The notes under the pieces: model-generated
The model's input: only the letters and a program-made list of their open reading frames with translations
Database searches by the model: none
What the model was told of the DNA's origin: nothing
Source: Denticeps clupeoides
Taxonomy: Eukaryota > Chordata > Actinopteri > Clupeiformes > Denticipitidae
NCBI RefSeq assembly: GCF_900700375.1
Contig: NC_041711.1
Location: forward strand, 18,655,279-18,719,278
DNA: 64,000 nt
Direction: 5' to 3'
In this document: piece after piece, positions 38,401-49,958 of the stretch
How the letters are laid out: every line of letters starts with the position of its first letter
Numbering within the stretch: the stretch's first letter is position 1
Made by a program: the position numbers and the translations under genes

Positions 38401-41400
38401 TGATTAAGAGAAAAAGTCATAGAAGTGACTGAGTCTGGACACCAGACGACACCAGATATTAAGGGGTGGCTATCATAAACATAGAACAAGATGGAGAGAT
38501 CAATACGAGAGCAAGAAAGAATGAGTCTTTGCTGCCAACATTTGTACTCCTTTATTTAGACCCATGTGTGGTGCATCTGTCCTCTCCCTCTGTCCTTCTG
38601 TTCTTTACACCCCTACTGATTTACTACATGATAGTACTTATTTTGTTTTTTCTCCACCAACAATAATTGACAGTGCAGTGATACATTTTTATTGAAATCT
38701 GTATTTTTTCTACATCTACATGTATTTTTTTCAGAACAAAAGTTTCAGTAGATGAACCCTGTGCTCACATCCTTGTAGCAACATGTAAAAAAACAGGGAA
38801 AGCGCTGTGTAAACAGCACGTTCATTTCCACTCCAAGCTACACTTAAACACACAGTGGGCTGACAGACAAGGGCAGTTCTTTCTTTTGTGTTCATAATGG
38901 CACCAAATTCCAGACCAAAATCCATTTATTATGCTGTCTAAACATTTCAGGGGTCTTGACAACTGAAAAGCACATGCTACATTTACAAAGCCATTCACAC
39001 CCCTTTTTCTCATTTTTTCAGTGTAGTATAAAGCTACCAAACCAAGAGGTGTTTATATTTTGAATGCAATTTTTTGCCTATTTTCACAAGCGGTGCCCAA
39101 ATGTGGAAGAAATGATACATATACATGGACAACAACTAAGGACTGCACTGTTTGGCAAAGTCTTAGGTCTGAGATGCAGATAGAAATGTCAGGTTTCAGA
39201 TTAAACTTTGTGCCAGCAAAACAAAAAATAGATTGGTAAACATGCAGGATCATTGTATGTGTCTGTAAGAGGACCTTGCACAATTTTCTTCATATACCAC
39301 GTAGACTATTGTTTTCTTCTGTGTGCTTTCACAGGGTGAAAGAGGTCCTGAGGGTCCACGAGGGCCCAGGGGTGGTCCAGGAGTTGGCATTAAAGGAGAC
39401 AAGGTACAGTACATATGTGACGACCATCACAGCCAGGGCCAAGGCACCTTATTAGCTAAAGCCAATTAAGCATGATTTCTCAGGACCCCTTATAAGCAGG
39501 TCGGCAGCACCCAGTAGGTGCTGCAACATTAATAATTTTCATTTTGAATTAAGTCGTTTTTTCCAAATATCCCATTCCTGTCCTTTCTTACACCGTCATC
39601 CCTCAGTCATGACAACATATCTGGCACTGTATGACATGTTTGGTCCTATACAAGAAATCTAGTATGAAACTACAGTCATTAGTGGTCTGCTTTTTACTCA
39701 CATGATTGGTCAGAGAATATGTTCCTAATTTTCCGCTTACAATCCATATTCTGAGTTCATTACAATAAAAATATTCTATGTTCATACCATGCAATTATAT
39801 TTTCTTCTGCTTTGTTTGTTTGATTGAACCTAGGGGGAAATTGGGCCTCCTGGTTTTCCTGGGCCTTTGGGTCTTACTGGTACAGGCACTCAAGGAGAAA
39901 AGGTTCAAAAGCTCAGGAACAGACACCACAACACAGCTAATTCAAATATAGTATGTGAAAGCTGTTTGTTAAATAAAAAAATATATATATTTGGTCTGGT
40001 TAGGGTGTGGAGGGGCCAAGGGGTCCTCCCGGAAGCAGGGGGCCACCAGGGGATGGATACCCAGGATCAAAGGTGTGTGTGTGTCACGTTCCTAAGTCTA
40101 GGGGTTAAGAAATGTAGGGTGTAATGAGGAGGAGGTCCACTGTTACGCACACAATCAAACAAAGCCTGCAACCATTGCTGTTATTTAAGATAATAGCAGA
40201 CTCAGCACACCTAACCAACAACAGAACAGCCTAAATAATGTTGTCCAGTGGGGTGGTCCAGAGGGAATAACACGCACAAAAGTTAACAAAAATAAAAAGG
40301 GTACAACAAGGGCACACTCAAATGAAACCCCCAACGGAGCTCCTTGCAGATCTTCGGCAGGTTCTTATGTTTTACAGTGTTATTAATATCGCAACAGCAT
40401 TCCAAACATAATAGCAGAAAATAATGCACTGTGATATTATGTCATTAAGACATGCATGACGATTATCCAACACACTGAATGGCATTTTTTTTTCCATAGG
40501 GAGATCAGGGCTTGCCTGGGGAGATTGGTGCACCAGGAGAGAGAGGTCTTGGAGAACCAGGACCAAAGGTGAGTCTCTCAATTGGAAAAGATTGTCCACT
40601 TGAAGTGTCAGTTCGTTTTTAAATAAGTACTGCTTGCCTATAGGGTGAACCAGGATCTCCAGGGTTTGCAGGAGTTCCTGGTCTACCTGGAGAGGATGGT
40701 GCTCCTGGCCAAAAGGTAAACATACTCACTTGACCTCACGTCTAAAGACCTGACATGAACTTGAATCAATCTGAGAATTTTAGTTTTAAATGATGTCCAC
40801 TGAACATTGCGTATGTGTGTATAGGGAGAACCTGGAGCACCAGGCTTGCGGGGCTCAGAGGGTATGCCAGGCGTTGGCTCTCAAGGTGAAAAGGTGAGTG
40901 TTTCTTATTTATGATTTTGTTGTATTGTTCATGCCTGTGTCTGTGATTTGCTATCAGAGTGGCTATGTGCTATCTACTGTTCTACTGAAATGTTGTTGGG
41001 TTTTCTTGTGTACCGCTATCGTCTGCCTGCCCAATCCTTTTTAGGGGGACCAGGGTCAGAGAGGTGTACGGGGCCTCTCAGGGCCACCGGGCATTGCTGG
41101 TCCTTCAGGGCCAAAGGTGAGAATCTTAATGATTGTTGAATCCAAGGCACTGCTGGTTGTCTAACTCGGAACAGGGAATTGAGGACAATGTAGGAATTGC
41201 ACTTGATAAATCAGGTAGTGAGTGTTTATTTTCCAGGGTGAGCCTGGTGCCCACGGTAGGCTGGGATTGCCAGGAATGCCTGGAAGAACTCAAGTGGGAC
41301 CTAAGGTAGTCAAACGAGAATGAAAATATGTTTCCACATTCTACTCTTTTAAAAAGTTTTTACAAAATTTTCTTTATATTTTAGGGTGATCTTGGTCCAC

Positions 41401-44400
41401 CAGGTCCCCCAGGCCCTGTAGGAGAAACTGGATATGGGGCTGCTGGGCCAAAGGTGACCTTCTCCATAAACATACCCAGAATTCAGTACTGGATGCATAA
41501 TATGTAGGTAACTGGTAATAATTGGTTATTTGTTGTTTTAGGGAGGCCGTGGTGACCCAGGTCCTCCTGGCCCTTTTGGACCTAAAGGTGATGGATTTCC
41601 AGGGCCAACGGTGAGTACGTAATGCTAATTGCTCTGTATGTCTTCAGTCATGTCATGTTAAGTGTGTATGTAAGAATGCCAGTATGTTAGGTATCTGAAG
41701 AATCATTTGTCTGTTCTCTGAACAGGGCCCTCCTGGTCTTCCAGGGCTTCCTGGTGAGCCAGGTCTAGAAGGGATGGGTTTTCCAGGACCAAAGGTACAC
41801 TGTTCCTGAATCAAGGCATACTTGTCATACTTTGTTCTTGATAACAAAATTACCCTCTGTGTGTTTTAGGGGGAAATTGGCTTTAGAGGCTTACCAGGTT
41901 TGTCAGGACCCCCAGGGGATGGACTTCAAGGACCACCAGTAGGTGTAATCATACAAATCAAATGCTCTATTTGTTAAGTTATGCTTCTGTCTCACATTCT
42001 GTAAGGATATCGGTGATCCTGTCTTGTTTAATTTCAGATGAAACTGTATGCTTACAACAGCATACATTTAGAACAGTTTTTCTAATGTCAGGAATGCTTT
42101 TAATGTATGCACTTTCTCTGTTTAAATCTACATCCCATATGCATTCCATGACACAATCGTGAGCTACTATGGTTTTAAATCCAGACTTAACAATATGACT
42201 TTAAGAACAAATGAATTGAGGTGGAGGAGTTTGCTGAGTAAAAGTATATAACTGTCACGTCCATGCGGGCATGACGAGGCGGTTGCACGGAGAGGAGGAC
42301 GAAGAGTGACGAGGAATGAAGAACGCTATCACCTGACGTCACGAAACAGGGGTTTAATGGTGAATCACAGGACAGGGGAGACATCCGAGACGTTGACAGT
42401 GGTGAACATGGAACATAACGTTACAGACCTGACAGCGAACAGAAACGAACAGGGCAGCTTTATACATTTAACACAGGTGAAAACGATTAGGGAACATTAC
42501 ACAGGACAACAGTGAAACAGCGAAGGAGTTTCGCACCAGATCGTGACAATAACTGCCAAGGGGTGTCCACAGGTATCAAAGGCTGCCGACATGGGTCTTC
42601 TATCAGGGTTCTGTCTCTTTATTCATATATAAACATTAAAAACACACTTTCCCGCATTGGAAGTGGTTGGCCTAGTAGGTAACAACACAGACCCATAATC
42701 GAAAGGGCGCAAGTTCGAATCCCAAACCACTGAGGTGCCACTGAGTCCCCACGCAATGCTTCCTGGGCGCCTTTCATGGATGCCAACTGGTCACTAATGT
42801 GATTAATTAAATGCAGAGTTTAACACATTTTGTTGTGTGCACCTTGTGCTGTGCTGCAGTGCTTCACAATAACAATTAATTCCCTTTGATTTTCATGGAA
42901 CCCATCCGCTAGTATGTTCATTCAAAAGCTGTTCATGATTATTGTAACCAGATTTGTCATGTGCCTTTACCTGGAGAGACAAATGGGTCAACTATTAGAA
43001 CCACAGACATACTGTCTATACTGTACAGATATACTCTGGTCCCGGGATTTACGCATCATATCCTGTTCACCAGGGACCCTCTGGAAGGCCAGGACCTCCA
43101 GGGCCACCTGGGCCGCAAGGGCAGGGTTTACAGGGACCAAAGGTGGGAATACTTAGACTTTTTAAATAACAACACAAATGTACAATAAAAGAATGACCAT
43201 AAAGTCTTCTGCTTTTTCTTGGGGGCTCTTAAAGGGTGAGCCAGGAAGCCAGGGCGTGACAGGCCCAAGGGGACCTTCAGGAGAGGGTTACCCTGGAGAG
43301 AAGGTGAGAAGAGATTATTATTGGATATAGCCCTGTTTTTTTTCCTTATATTTTCTTTTGTTGAATACTGAATGTAATTTTTTTTTTTTTTTGCTGTAAG
43401 GGTGACCGTGGATCCCAAGGTGAAAGAGGCCTGAAGGGCATCAAAGGTGACATGGGAGATCATGGACATCCTGGCCAGCCAGTGAGCCATACACATAATG
43501 ATTATTATTATTATTATTATTATAGTTATAATGTACTGCATCTGATGTAGACATTAGTAATATCAGACTTTTTGTCAGTTCTCTTTTTTACACTTTTTTT
43601 TTTTGTTTCACACATAATTTAGCATGAAAATGTATGCAGATAAAAATCAACATTGCAAAAAAAAGGCATCTCAGTACTTGTATTGGTATAGGGACATTTC
43701 TGTTTTGTCATTTTGAAGAATGCAGAGGATGCAGAGTCACATATATATGTAATGACATTTTACTAGTGAACTTGGCAAATTAAGAAACTTATACTGAATC
43801 AAGGTACATCAGGCAACAAGAATCTGTCCTCTGTCAGATGCAAATTTGCCTGAAATGTTTTTTTTCAATTGGACATCTATTCTGTTTAGGGGCGCCCAGG
43901 CCTGAAAGGAGAAACAGGCCTCACGGTAAGACTGTTCTGTTAATCCAATGCTTGTGGTTAAATGAATGTAGGTTGTCCGTTCATATTACATTGTACTAAT
44001 CATATGAAATTTGTCTTAGAGAGAAGATATCATAAAAATGATTAAGGAGGTTTGTGGTAAGTGTTCTTTAGCATTCTAAAGCAAAATTCTATATATTGCT
44101 GAACTCATGTCTATTAAGGTTTTTGATTTTTCAGGATGTGGAATTAAATGCAAAGAGCGCCCCATGGAGCTGGTATTTGTCATTGACAGTTCAGAGAGTG
44201 TGGGTCCTGAGAACTTTGAAATCATCAAAGATTTTGTCACAGCTCTGGTGGACCGGGTCACAGTGGGCCGCAATGCCACACGTATTGGCATTGTGCTGTA
44301 CAGTCTGGAGGTTCGTGTGGAGTTCAACCTAGTCCGCTACATAAACAAGCAGGATGTAAAGCAGGCAGTCAGGAATATGTTGTACATCGGAGAGGGCACC

Positions 44401-47400
44401 CACACTGGCACTGCTATCCGAAAGGCCACACAAGAGGCTTTCTACAGCGCCCGTCCTGGTGTGCGCAAAGTGGCCATTGTCATCACGGATGGACAGACAG
44501 ACAAGAGGGACCCTGTGAAGCTGGATATGGCTGTCAGGGAGGCACATGCAGCCAACATTGAGATGTATGCGCTGGGCATTGTGAACACCAGTGACCCTAC
44601 GCAGAAAGAGTTTCTACAGGAGCTTAAATTCATTGCCTCAGACCCAGACAATGAACATGTGTACCTCATTGATGACTTCAACACACTGTCTGGTAAATCA
44701 CTTATGTTATTATTCATGTATTTTTCAAGTTCATGTAGAACTAGTTCATTGACTTGCAGGCTGCCTTGTATTGAAGACAACAGCTGAATTTCAGTTCTGT
44801 GATCACCACTTATAATTCATATCATTCATATCAGAAATATTTGTGTTTGGGCTTGCAAATCTGATTGACGTCATTGATCAGTTTCTGCTGGCGAAATTGC
44901 TTTAATAATAATAGCCTGCAATGTAACTTATATTTGTAATTAGGAATAAGCTACCTCAAACAAACATTTGTCCATTTGTTTACACAGCTGCAATAGCCAA
45001 GGACATCCCAAGCTCACCATACCCTTATCTTTGGTTTCTTCCCAATTAGTAAGACTTGTTGGGCCCTGTACGGCCTTCAGGAAGGTTTTTCTGTACCAGG
45101 TCCATAGGCCTGTGTGAAGGGTTAGAATATGTACAAGGCTGCAAAGGAATACACAAAAATAAGGAATATACACTAAAGGAATACACACTAAAGAATACAC
45201 AAAAGGCCTAAAAATATACAATAATTTACATTGCATTTAAATTTATGCCATTTAGCAGATGCCTTTATGCAGACTGACTTACAATTAGTAGTTACAGAGA
45301 TAGTCCCCCTTGAACAACTTAAGTGTCTTACTCAGGGACAAAGCATTGCTTCATCTTAGTTGTGATGTTGTTATGAATATTCTTGAATTGTCCTTTTCTT
45401 TTGAATTTAATTACTTTTCTGATCTTCCTCCCTTGCAGCTTTGGAGTCTAAACTTGTAAGTCAGTTCTGTGAGGATGAAAATGGAGACGTGATCTTCAGT
45501 CGCATTAATGGTCACACATATGGCTACACCAATGGCAACCAAAACAACCTTAATGGAAACAATGGCTATGGGCATACTCACAAAGACACACTGAATGGGA
45601 GAAATGTTGTGACACATACTGAAACACACACTAGCTCACTTTCTGGGTCACACACTGATACACAGTCTGGAACAGGCCATGGAGACACCTTCCACACCAC
45701 AGACGTGGGACGAGTTACTGTAGAGGTCAGTACAATGATGTAATGCTTGACTGTGGGCACCAGGTACAAGTGCACAATGTTGCCTTAACTTTATTAAACA
45801 TAAATAGAACATAAATACGGTGCAAGGAACAAAACAGAACTAAGGTTGCTTCTCCATATGGTGAGTCTAGAATGACAACACACATGATTGACATGAACTG
45901 GAAACAATGAGGAGATTATTATAATCAAAGGTAATTAGACACATGTGAAAGATATCATAAGGGGCAGATGGGTCCTAGCGATAAGACTCCACTGAGGTCC
46001 CCTTAAGCAAGGTCCCCACACACTGCATTTCATATCTGCCCACTGCTCACATGGTGATGGGTTAAATGGCCTACAAAGCCAAACATGGAGTAGCACCATC
46101 CTACCTCACAGCCCTTATTACACCTCGCACTGCACCTCGTTTACTCCGAGCCTCCAGTACTGCTCGCCTGGTCCCTCCATCTCTGAAGGTAAAAGGAAAA
46201 CATTAATCTAGACTCTTCTCCGTCATGGCCCCTCGGTGGTGGAATGAACTTCCCCTCGAGGTCAGAACAGCTCAGTCACTGAGCACCTTCAAACGGCAGC
46301 TCAAGACCTTCCTCTTAAAGAATATTTAGATTAAATTGTAATTTTCTTGTTGTCAAACTTTGTGTACAGAATCTACAACAGAGTGAATAAAATAGATGTA
46401 TTCATAGTTGGGGTCCTAGTGAACCGGAATTGATCTCTTCATTGATGGTAACTTGAAAGCACGTTGTAAGTCGCTCTGGATAAGGGCGTCTGCCAAATGC
46501 CGTAAATGTAAATGTAAATGCAGAGGACACATTTTCATTGTGTGCACCGTGTGCTGTGCTTGCTGTGTATCACAATGACAAAATCAAACACTTGCAGTTT
46601 GGGCGACAGACAAAGATGTGGCGCCACCTGGTTGCTCAGAGGGGCCACGACATGACAAACTACAGCTGAAGACACTTTGCAGTGTAGTCAAGTAATCACA
46701 GAGTGGTCTGTGTAAGTGTGTGTTTGTTGTTTCCATTGTCTGCATGTGTCTGGGACAGCATGGAGAGAGAGTGGTTGAAGGCACTAACACATATAGTCAG
46801 ACAGATGGCCGTGGCAGCCTTCCATCAAGGAACAAGACATCAACAAGCACCATTGTGGTCGTCTCTCGTGAGGAGTCATTACCCAAATCTACACCAGACC
46901 CGCCTTCAGTTTACTATATCCCTGCACCACGCCCACCTCTACCTAAAGGTACATCTCAACATACAAGGAATGATATTCCAAAAAATGTGTCTTTACATGC
47001 CATTAGATTTAATTACAAAAAATGTATAGTGATCTGTTACGGTTACAGCTACTTTACAGATTCATAATTACAATTTTAGTTACATTGTAAAATGGTATTC
47101 GAAAGCTTGCTGATATGTTAATAAAAATAGTGATGTAGCGTGAATCAGCAAATTAGCGCTCAGTGCTTATAAAAATCCCTGTGAAGTGGACATTGTTAGT
47201 TGAATGTGATGAGTTGGATGTTGGAGCTGGACTCTCCACACACTTTGTTCTGCCAACGTAAGCCATCAAAAGGGGTTAAAGTAAATTATAAAGTAAAGCA
47301 ACAGACAACAGTATTTCTATTGCTAGGCAGCATCCACAATTACAAAGTAAAGAGATGTCATAAAAATAATTTAAATTAAATATAAATAAAAATGTATTGA

Positions 47401-48398
47401 AATATAGAGCTTGTGGTCAAAGTTACGTTTTGTTAAGCCTTGACCTTTACGTTCTGTGATGCATTGTTGTTCGACCAACAGAAATATTGAACAGGCTCTG
47501 AAACAATGATGGCGGAGAGATTGATATAGCCATGATTAAAAGTTGATTATAGTGATTTAATTAATCTTACCACAAGAAAGGCAGTCTGCTGGAGAAAAAT
47601 GTGGAATGCTACAGGCCTGCCAGCTGTGTTTTGGCAGTGAATGGGTGCTGGTATACAGGGACGGAGGTGAGGAAGGGCGGAAGAACCCAACCAATCAAAA
47701 GGTTCCTCACATTGTTCAAGGTTTTTGAATATTAAATATTTGATTAAGCAGTGGTTTGTATGATGGATGTATGATCTTACAGTAAAACAAAGCTTGATGC
47801 CAGACTTGATTATCATCAATTATAGTTATGTTAATTCATGTATTGAAAGGAGATTGCCATTAGTCAGTGTTTACTACTGCTGAATAAGATACACTGCTAG
47901 GTTACACAATTTCAAAATGGTTAACAATTAAGAATGTTCATTAATAATTTACAAATGTAATTAAAAAGAAATACAATGTAGTTAGTTACATAGCTGTCAT
48001 TTAATAATTGAAATAGTTACACTACAATTACATTTTAAATAGGGTAACCTGTAATTGAAAAGAACTACATTTCTAAAGTAATCTTCCCAACACTGTTTAT
48101 TTGTGCTCTCCCTGATACAGAAGTAGTGCAACTGGACCCTCGATGTGAGCTCACCTTGGATCAGGGCCCATGTCGTGAGTATAACATCCGGTGGTACTAT
48201 GACAAGCAAGCTAATGCTTGTGCTCAGTTCTGGTACGGAGGCTGTGATGGGAATCGCAACCGTTTTGACACAGAGGAGGAGTGTAAAAAGACCTGCGTGT
48301 CCAGGAGAATAGGTATGGCATTACAGATCATACGGATATGGTCAGTCTACAAGATTTGTTTTCTCATGAAAACTTTTCTGCTCTTAACAGGAGGGTGA
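29466..48398 (+). CDS. col28a: Collagen alpha chain, type XXVIII, with two vWA domains and a Kunitz domain
   Basis: Secreted extracellular-matrix collagen of the von Willebrand A-bearing class. 35 coding exons total 1218 aa. Exon 1 (29466-29628) is a signal peptide ([14 protein letters not shown]) and linker. Exon 2 (30153-30727) is vWA1 with its metal site (DSSES, FTDG). Two small exons with [12 protein letters not shown] follow (32625-32645, 32757-32816). The helix spans 34030-43925 in 25 exons. Exon 44020-44056 precedes vWA2 (44135-44692; DSSES, ITDGQ). The remaining exons are a His/Asn/Thr-rich linker (45439-45725), a Pro/Ser linker (46759-46948), the Kunitz domain (48121-48312; six Cys, GPCREY) and a two-codon exon (48391-48398). 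All domains look intact. Fish have several type XXVIII paralogues (a1/a2 kinds), and I cannot say which this is. Confidence 0.93.
31627..31965 (-). mobile_element. SINE-A copy plus a LINE/SINE-tail scrap, collagen intron
   Basis: 31627-31880 is a minus-strand SINE with a tRNA-like head at its right end. Read on the minus strand: GGCCTAGCGGTTAAGGAAGC as A box and GGTTCGAATCC as B box. The body is GGTGATGGGTTAAATGCAGA on that strand. Next to it (31905-31960) is a plus-strand piece of the other tail type (TTGTAAGTCATTCTGGATAA). Confidence 0.85.
33243..33612. mobile_element. Possible MITE containing a LINE-tail insert
   Basis: The left end GCCATAACATTAGGACCAC and the right end (complement of TGTTGTAATGTTAAGGC) are imperfect inverted repeats. 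The middle contains a plus-strand piece (TTTTTATTAGTCCCACAAGT) like a LINE 3' tail. Both are common fish repeat phrases. The exact ends are uncertain. Confidence 0.5.
36020..36238. mobile_element. Truncated LTR fragment, same family as 42253-42548
   Basis: It shares ordered blocks with the solo LTR downstream (GACGTCACAAAACTGGAGTT; AACAGAAACGAACAGGGCAG; ATTACACAGGACAA-like; CGGATCGTGACA at the end). The left part is missing. It lies in a collagen intron and is a decayed fossil. Confidence 0.7.
37200..37894 (+). mobile_element. Tc1/mariner relic in a collagen intron
   Basis: The plus strand reads decayed transposase phrases: [20 protein letters not shown] (near 37620-37680) and the SLDLNPIEH-like wording (around 37715). 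The degraded N-terminal part includes a helix-turn-helix-like NHSCLHHP..KWKKF segment near 37390. No terminal repeats remain. Confidence 0.75.
37895..38335. mobile_element. Two SINE-A copies in opposite orientation, one inside the other
   Basis: A minus-strand copy (37895-38000, resuming at 38186-38263) is interrupted by a plus-strand copy (about 38001-38185) whose tRNA head reads GCAGCCTAGCAGTTAAGGAA and B box GATTTGAATCCC. A tail-like plus-strand remnant follows to 38335. The arrangement can fold back on itself. Confidence 0.75.
42253..42548. mobile_element. Solo LTR, 296 bp, with 5-bp target duplication
   Basis: It begins TGTCACGTCC, ends GATCGTGACA, and is flanked by ATAAC on both sides (42248-42252 and 42549-42553). 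TG...CA ends with a 5-bp duplication fit an integrase-inserted LTR element (gypsy-like or BEL-like). No internal region is left. A truncated relative lies at 36020-36238. Confidence 0.8.
42660..42885 (+). mobile_element. SINE-A copy in a collagen intron
   Basis: The head (TTGGCCTAGTAGGTAACAAC, then GCAAGTTCGAATCCC) is followed by the SINE-A body (CACTGAGGTGCCACTGAG, GGGCGCCTTTCATGGATGCC) and its end (TTGTGTGCACCTTGTGCTGT). Confidence 0.85.
43498..43523. repeat. (ATT)n microsatellite
   Basis: About eight ATT units directly after the 81-bp collagen exon. Confidence 0.9.
45224..45350 (-). mobile_element. SINE-B fragment in a collagen intron
   Basis: The plus strand reads CATTTAGCAGATGCCTTTAT, ACTTACAATTAGTAGTTACA, and AAGTGTCTTACTCAGGGAC. 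This is the reverse complement of the SINE-B tail and body; the tRNA head is missing. Confidence 0.8.
45965..46580 (+). mobile_element. SINE-A copy interrupted by an L2 LINE end
   Basis: The left part (CACTGAGGTCCCCTTAAG ... GGTGATGGGTTAAATG) ends at 46068. The right part (CAGAGGACACATTTTCATTG ... GTGTGCACCGTGTGCTGTGC) resumes at 46521. Removing the insert restores the usual SINE-A phrase across the junction. Confidence 0.85.
46069..46520 (+). mobile_element. 3' end of an L2-type LINE
   Basis: It encodes the terminal residues of the L2 reverse transcriptase ([16 protein letters not shown]; a [20 protein letters not shown]-like stretch; [15 protein letters not shown] then stop at 46327-46329). 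A 3' UTR and the tail GTAAGTCGCTCTGGATAAGG...AAATGTAAATG follow. AAATG at both junctions may be the target duplication, but it merges with the tail repeats. 5'-truncated. Confidence 0.85.
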
Positions 48399-49440
48399 CA
48401 ATGACCATCAGAAGTCACATAATATGTTTACAGAAGTTTAATCCACCTCTTAATGAATTAATGTAAATACTGTGTTGAGATTAGTAAAACACAGTAGTTA
48501 TGCATTGCTTTCTTTCATATTTTTTCATTTTTTTATACTGTGTCTCACTGTATGGAATAGATAACTGATGTACATTAAGCAACTGAAAAACTGTTTAATT
48601 ACTTTGTTCATTTATATTGTAAATGAGGAATCAGACATTTAATTATGTACATTACACACACAATGATTGTATAAAATGAAAATGTTTTATAAACACCATT
48701 TGTGTTTATAAAACACCACCTTGTGACCAAAGTGAAAGTTGTCTTTATAAAAAATGGAAATGGAATATGTTGACTGTTTTTTAGAGAAAGGGGAGATTTG
48801 TGGATTTGTGGCCCTGTTGTTTTGTAGATGCATTCTACAGCGTCTTTTAAGCTGTTTATGGTGTTTCTGAAAATATCCAAATGGCTATTTGTCCATCACC
48901 TGGGCAGAATTTATCCAGGGCTCTGCCCTCTGTTGGACACTGCTGGAAGGTGTGTTGTTAATCATCAGTAGTCTGCAGTCACCAGAACCTTTGATATCCC
49001 ATATCTGCAATTTTAAGGTCTGATATTTATTATAGTCTCTGTTGTGCAGCAGTCTTTTATTTCTGTCCACACCAGTCCTTCATGTGGAGTGTTCTTCTGT
49101 TATAATTTTAGCAAGGCCTGTGACAGAATAAGGTTTCCCAATATCATTTCCTCACATGATCCTTGCCTTGTTCTAGAAGTTTGCATGGAAACCCATGCAG
49201 CATATACAGATAAAACCATTACACTTATTCTACATTATGTCGAGAGTTATATCTAATATACAAACGCAATACATTAATGTGCACAATGTCAGAAATGGCT
49301 TTTAATTTCAATTTGTCTGCCTTGTGTGTAGGTTTGTTTTATTCAGTTCTGCCAGGCTCGCCCAAAGCCTCTGTTAATTCCACCCTCTGACCTGTAACCT
49401 GTTCAGAAAACTATTCTAAAGTATGTGTGGGTTCAGTCTG
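48399..49440. other. Collagen 3' UTR and intergenic space before klhl41
   Basis: AT-rich, with no gene or named repeat that I can support. No strong polyadenylation signal was picked out for the collagen gene. Confidence 0.45.
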
Positions 49441-49466
49441 GCAGGAGGTGGACCCCCTTTGTCCAT

Positions 49467-49958
49467 CAGCTGTTCAGACTGCAGCTGCTCTCTAACTAAC
49501 ACTCACACCAGTTAAAGTTGCAAAGGCATTAAGCACTTCACTTCATACAAGTAAGTGACCATCATAGAAGTAACAGTCTGACTTTTTTTGTTCACTTTAC
49601 GGTTGAACTACGTGAGATTTTCTCACCTTGGCCCAGTTGTGTCAATGAGAACTTTCAAGTGTTTTGTACTGTAATAGATCAGTCTTAAAACTATATTTCC
49701 ATGTGCATGTGCAGTGATTTGCTGGAACACACAGCACAGAATACTGCGCTACCTCAAAATATTGGAACTGTTTGATTATTTTTTTTTCTGCCATTCACAT
49801 GTTTCCCCACTGACAGCTAGGAACACTCCACCACTGTCACTCAGACTACAACAGCTGCACCTTTGGGTGCTCGTCACATTTGGCCTGCCTGCACTCTCTC
49901 TGTCCACAGACGGGAAGGGGGTGGAGGTGGAAGGCAAAGGGCTGTAAACTATTTTTAG
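49467..49958 (+). promoter_or_regulatory. klhl41: Muscle-type control motifs upstream of klhl41 (E-boxes and MEF2)
   Basis: Three CAGCTG E-boxes (49467-49472, 49482-49487, 49852-49857) and a perfect MEF2 site CTATTTTTAG (49949-49958) lie within 640 bases of the start codon. Muscle bHLH factors bind CAGCTG and MEF2 binds this A/T core. A donor-like CATACAA|GTAAGT at about 49550 suggests a non-coding first exon lies upstream. Motif evidence only. Confidence 0.55.

Noticed and set aside
40083-40340. Possible LTR start (TGTCACGTTCC) in a collagen intron
   Set aside because: No matching CA end or target duplication could be found.
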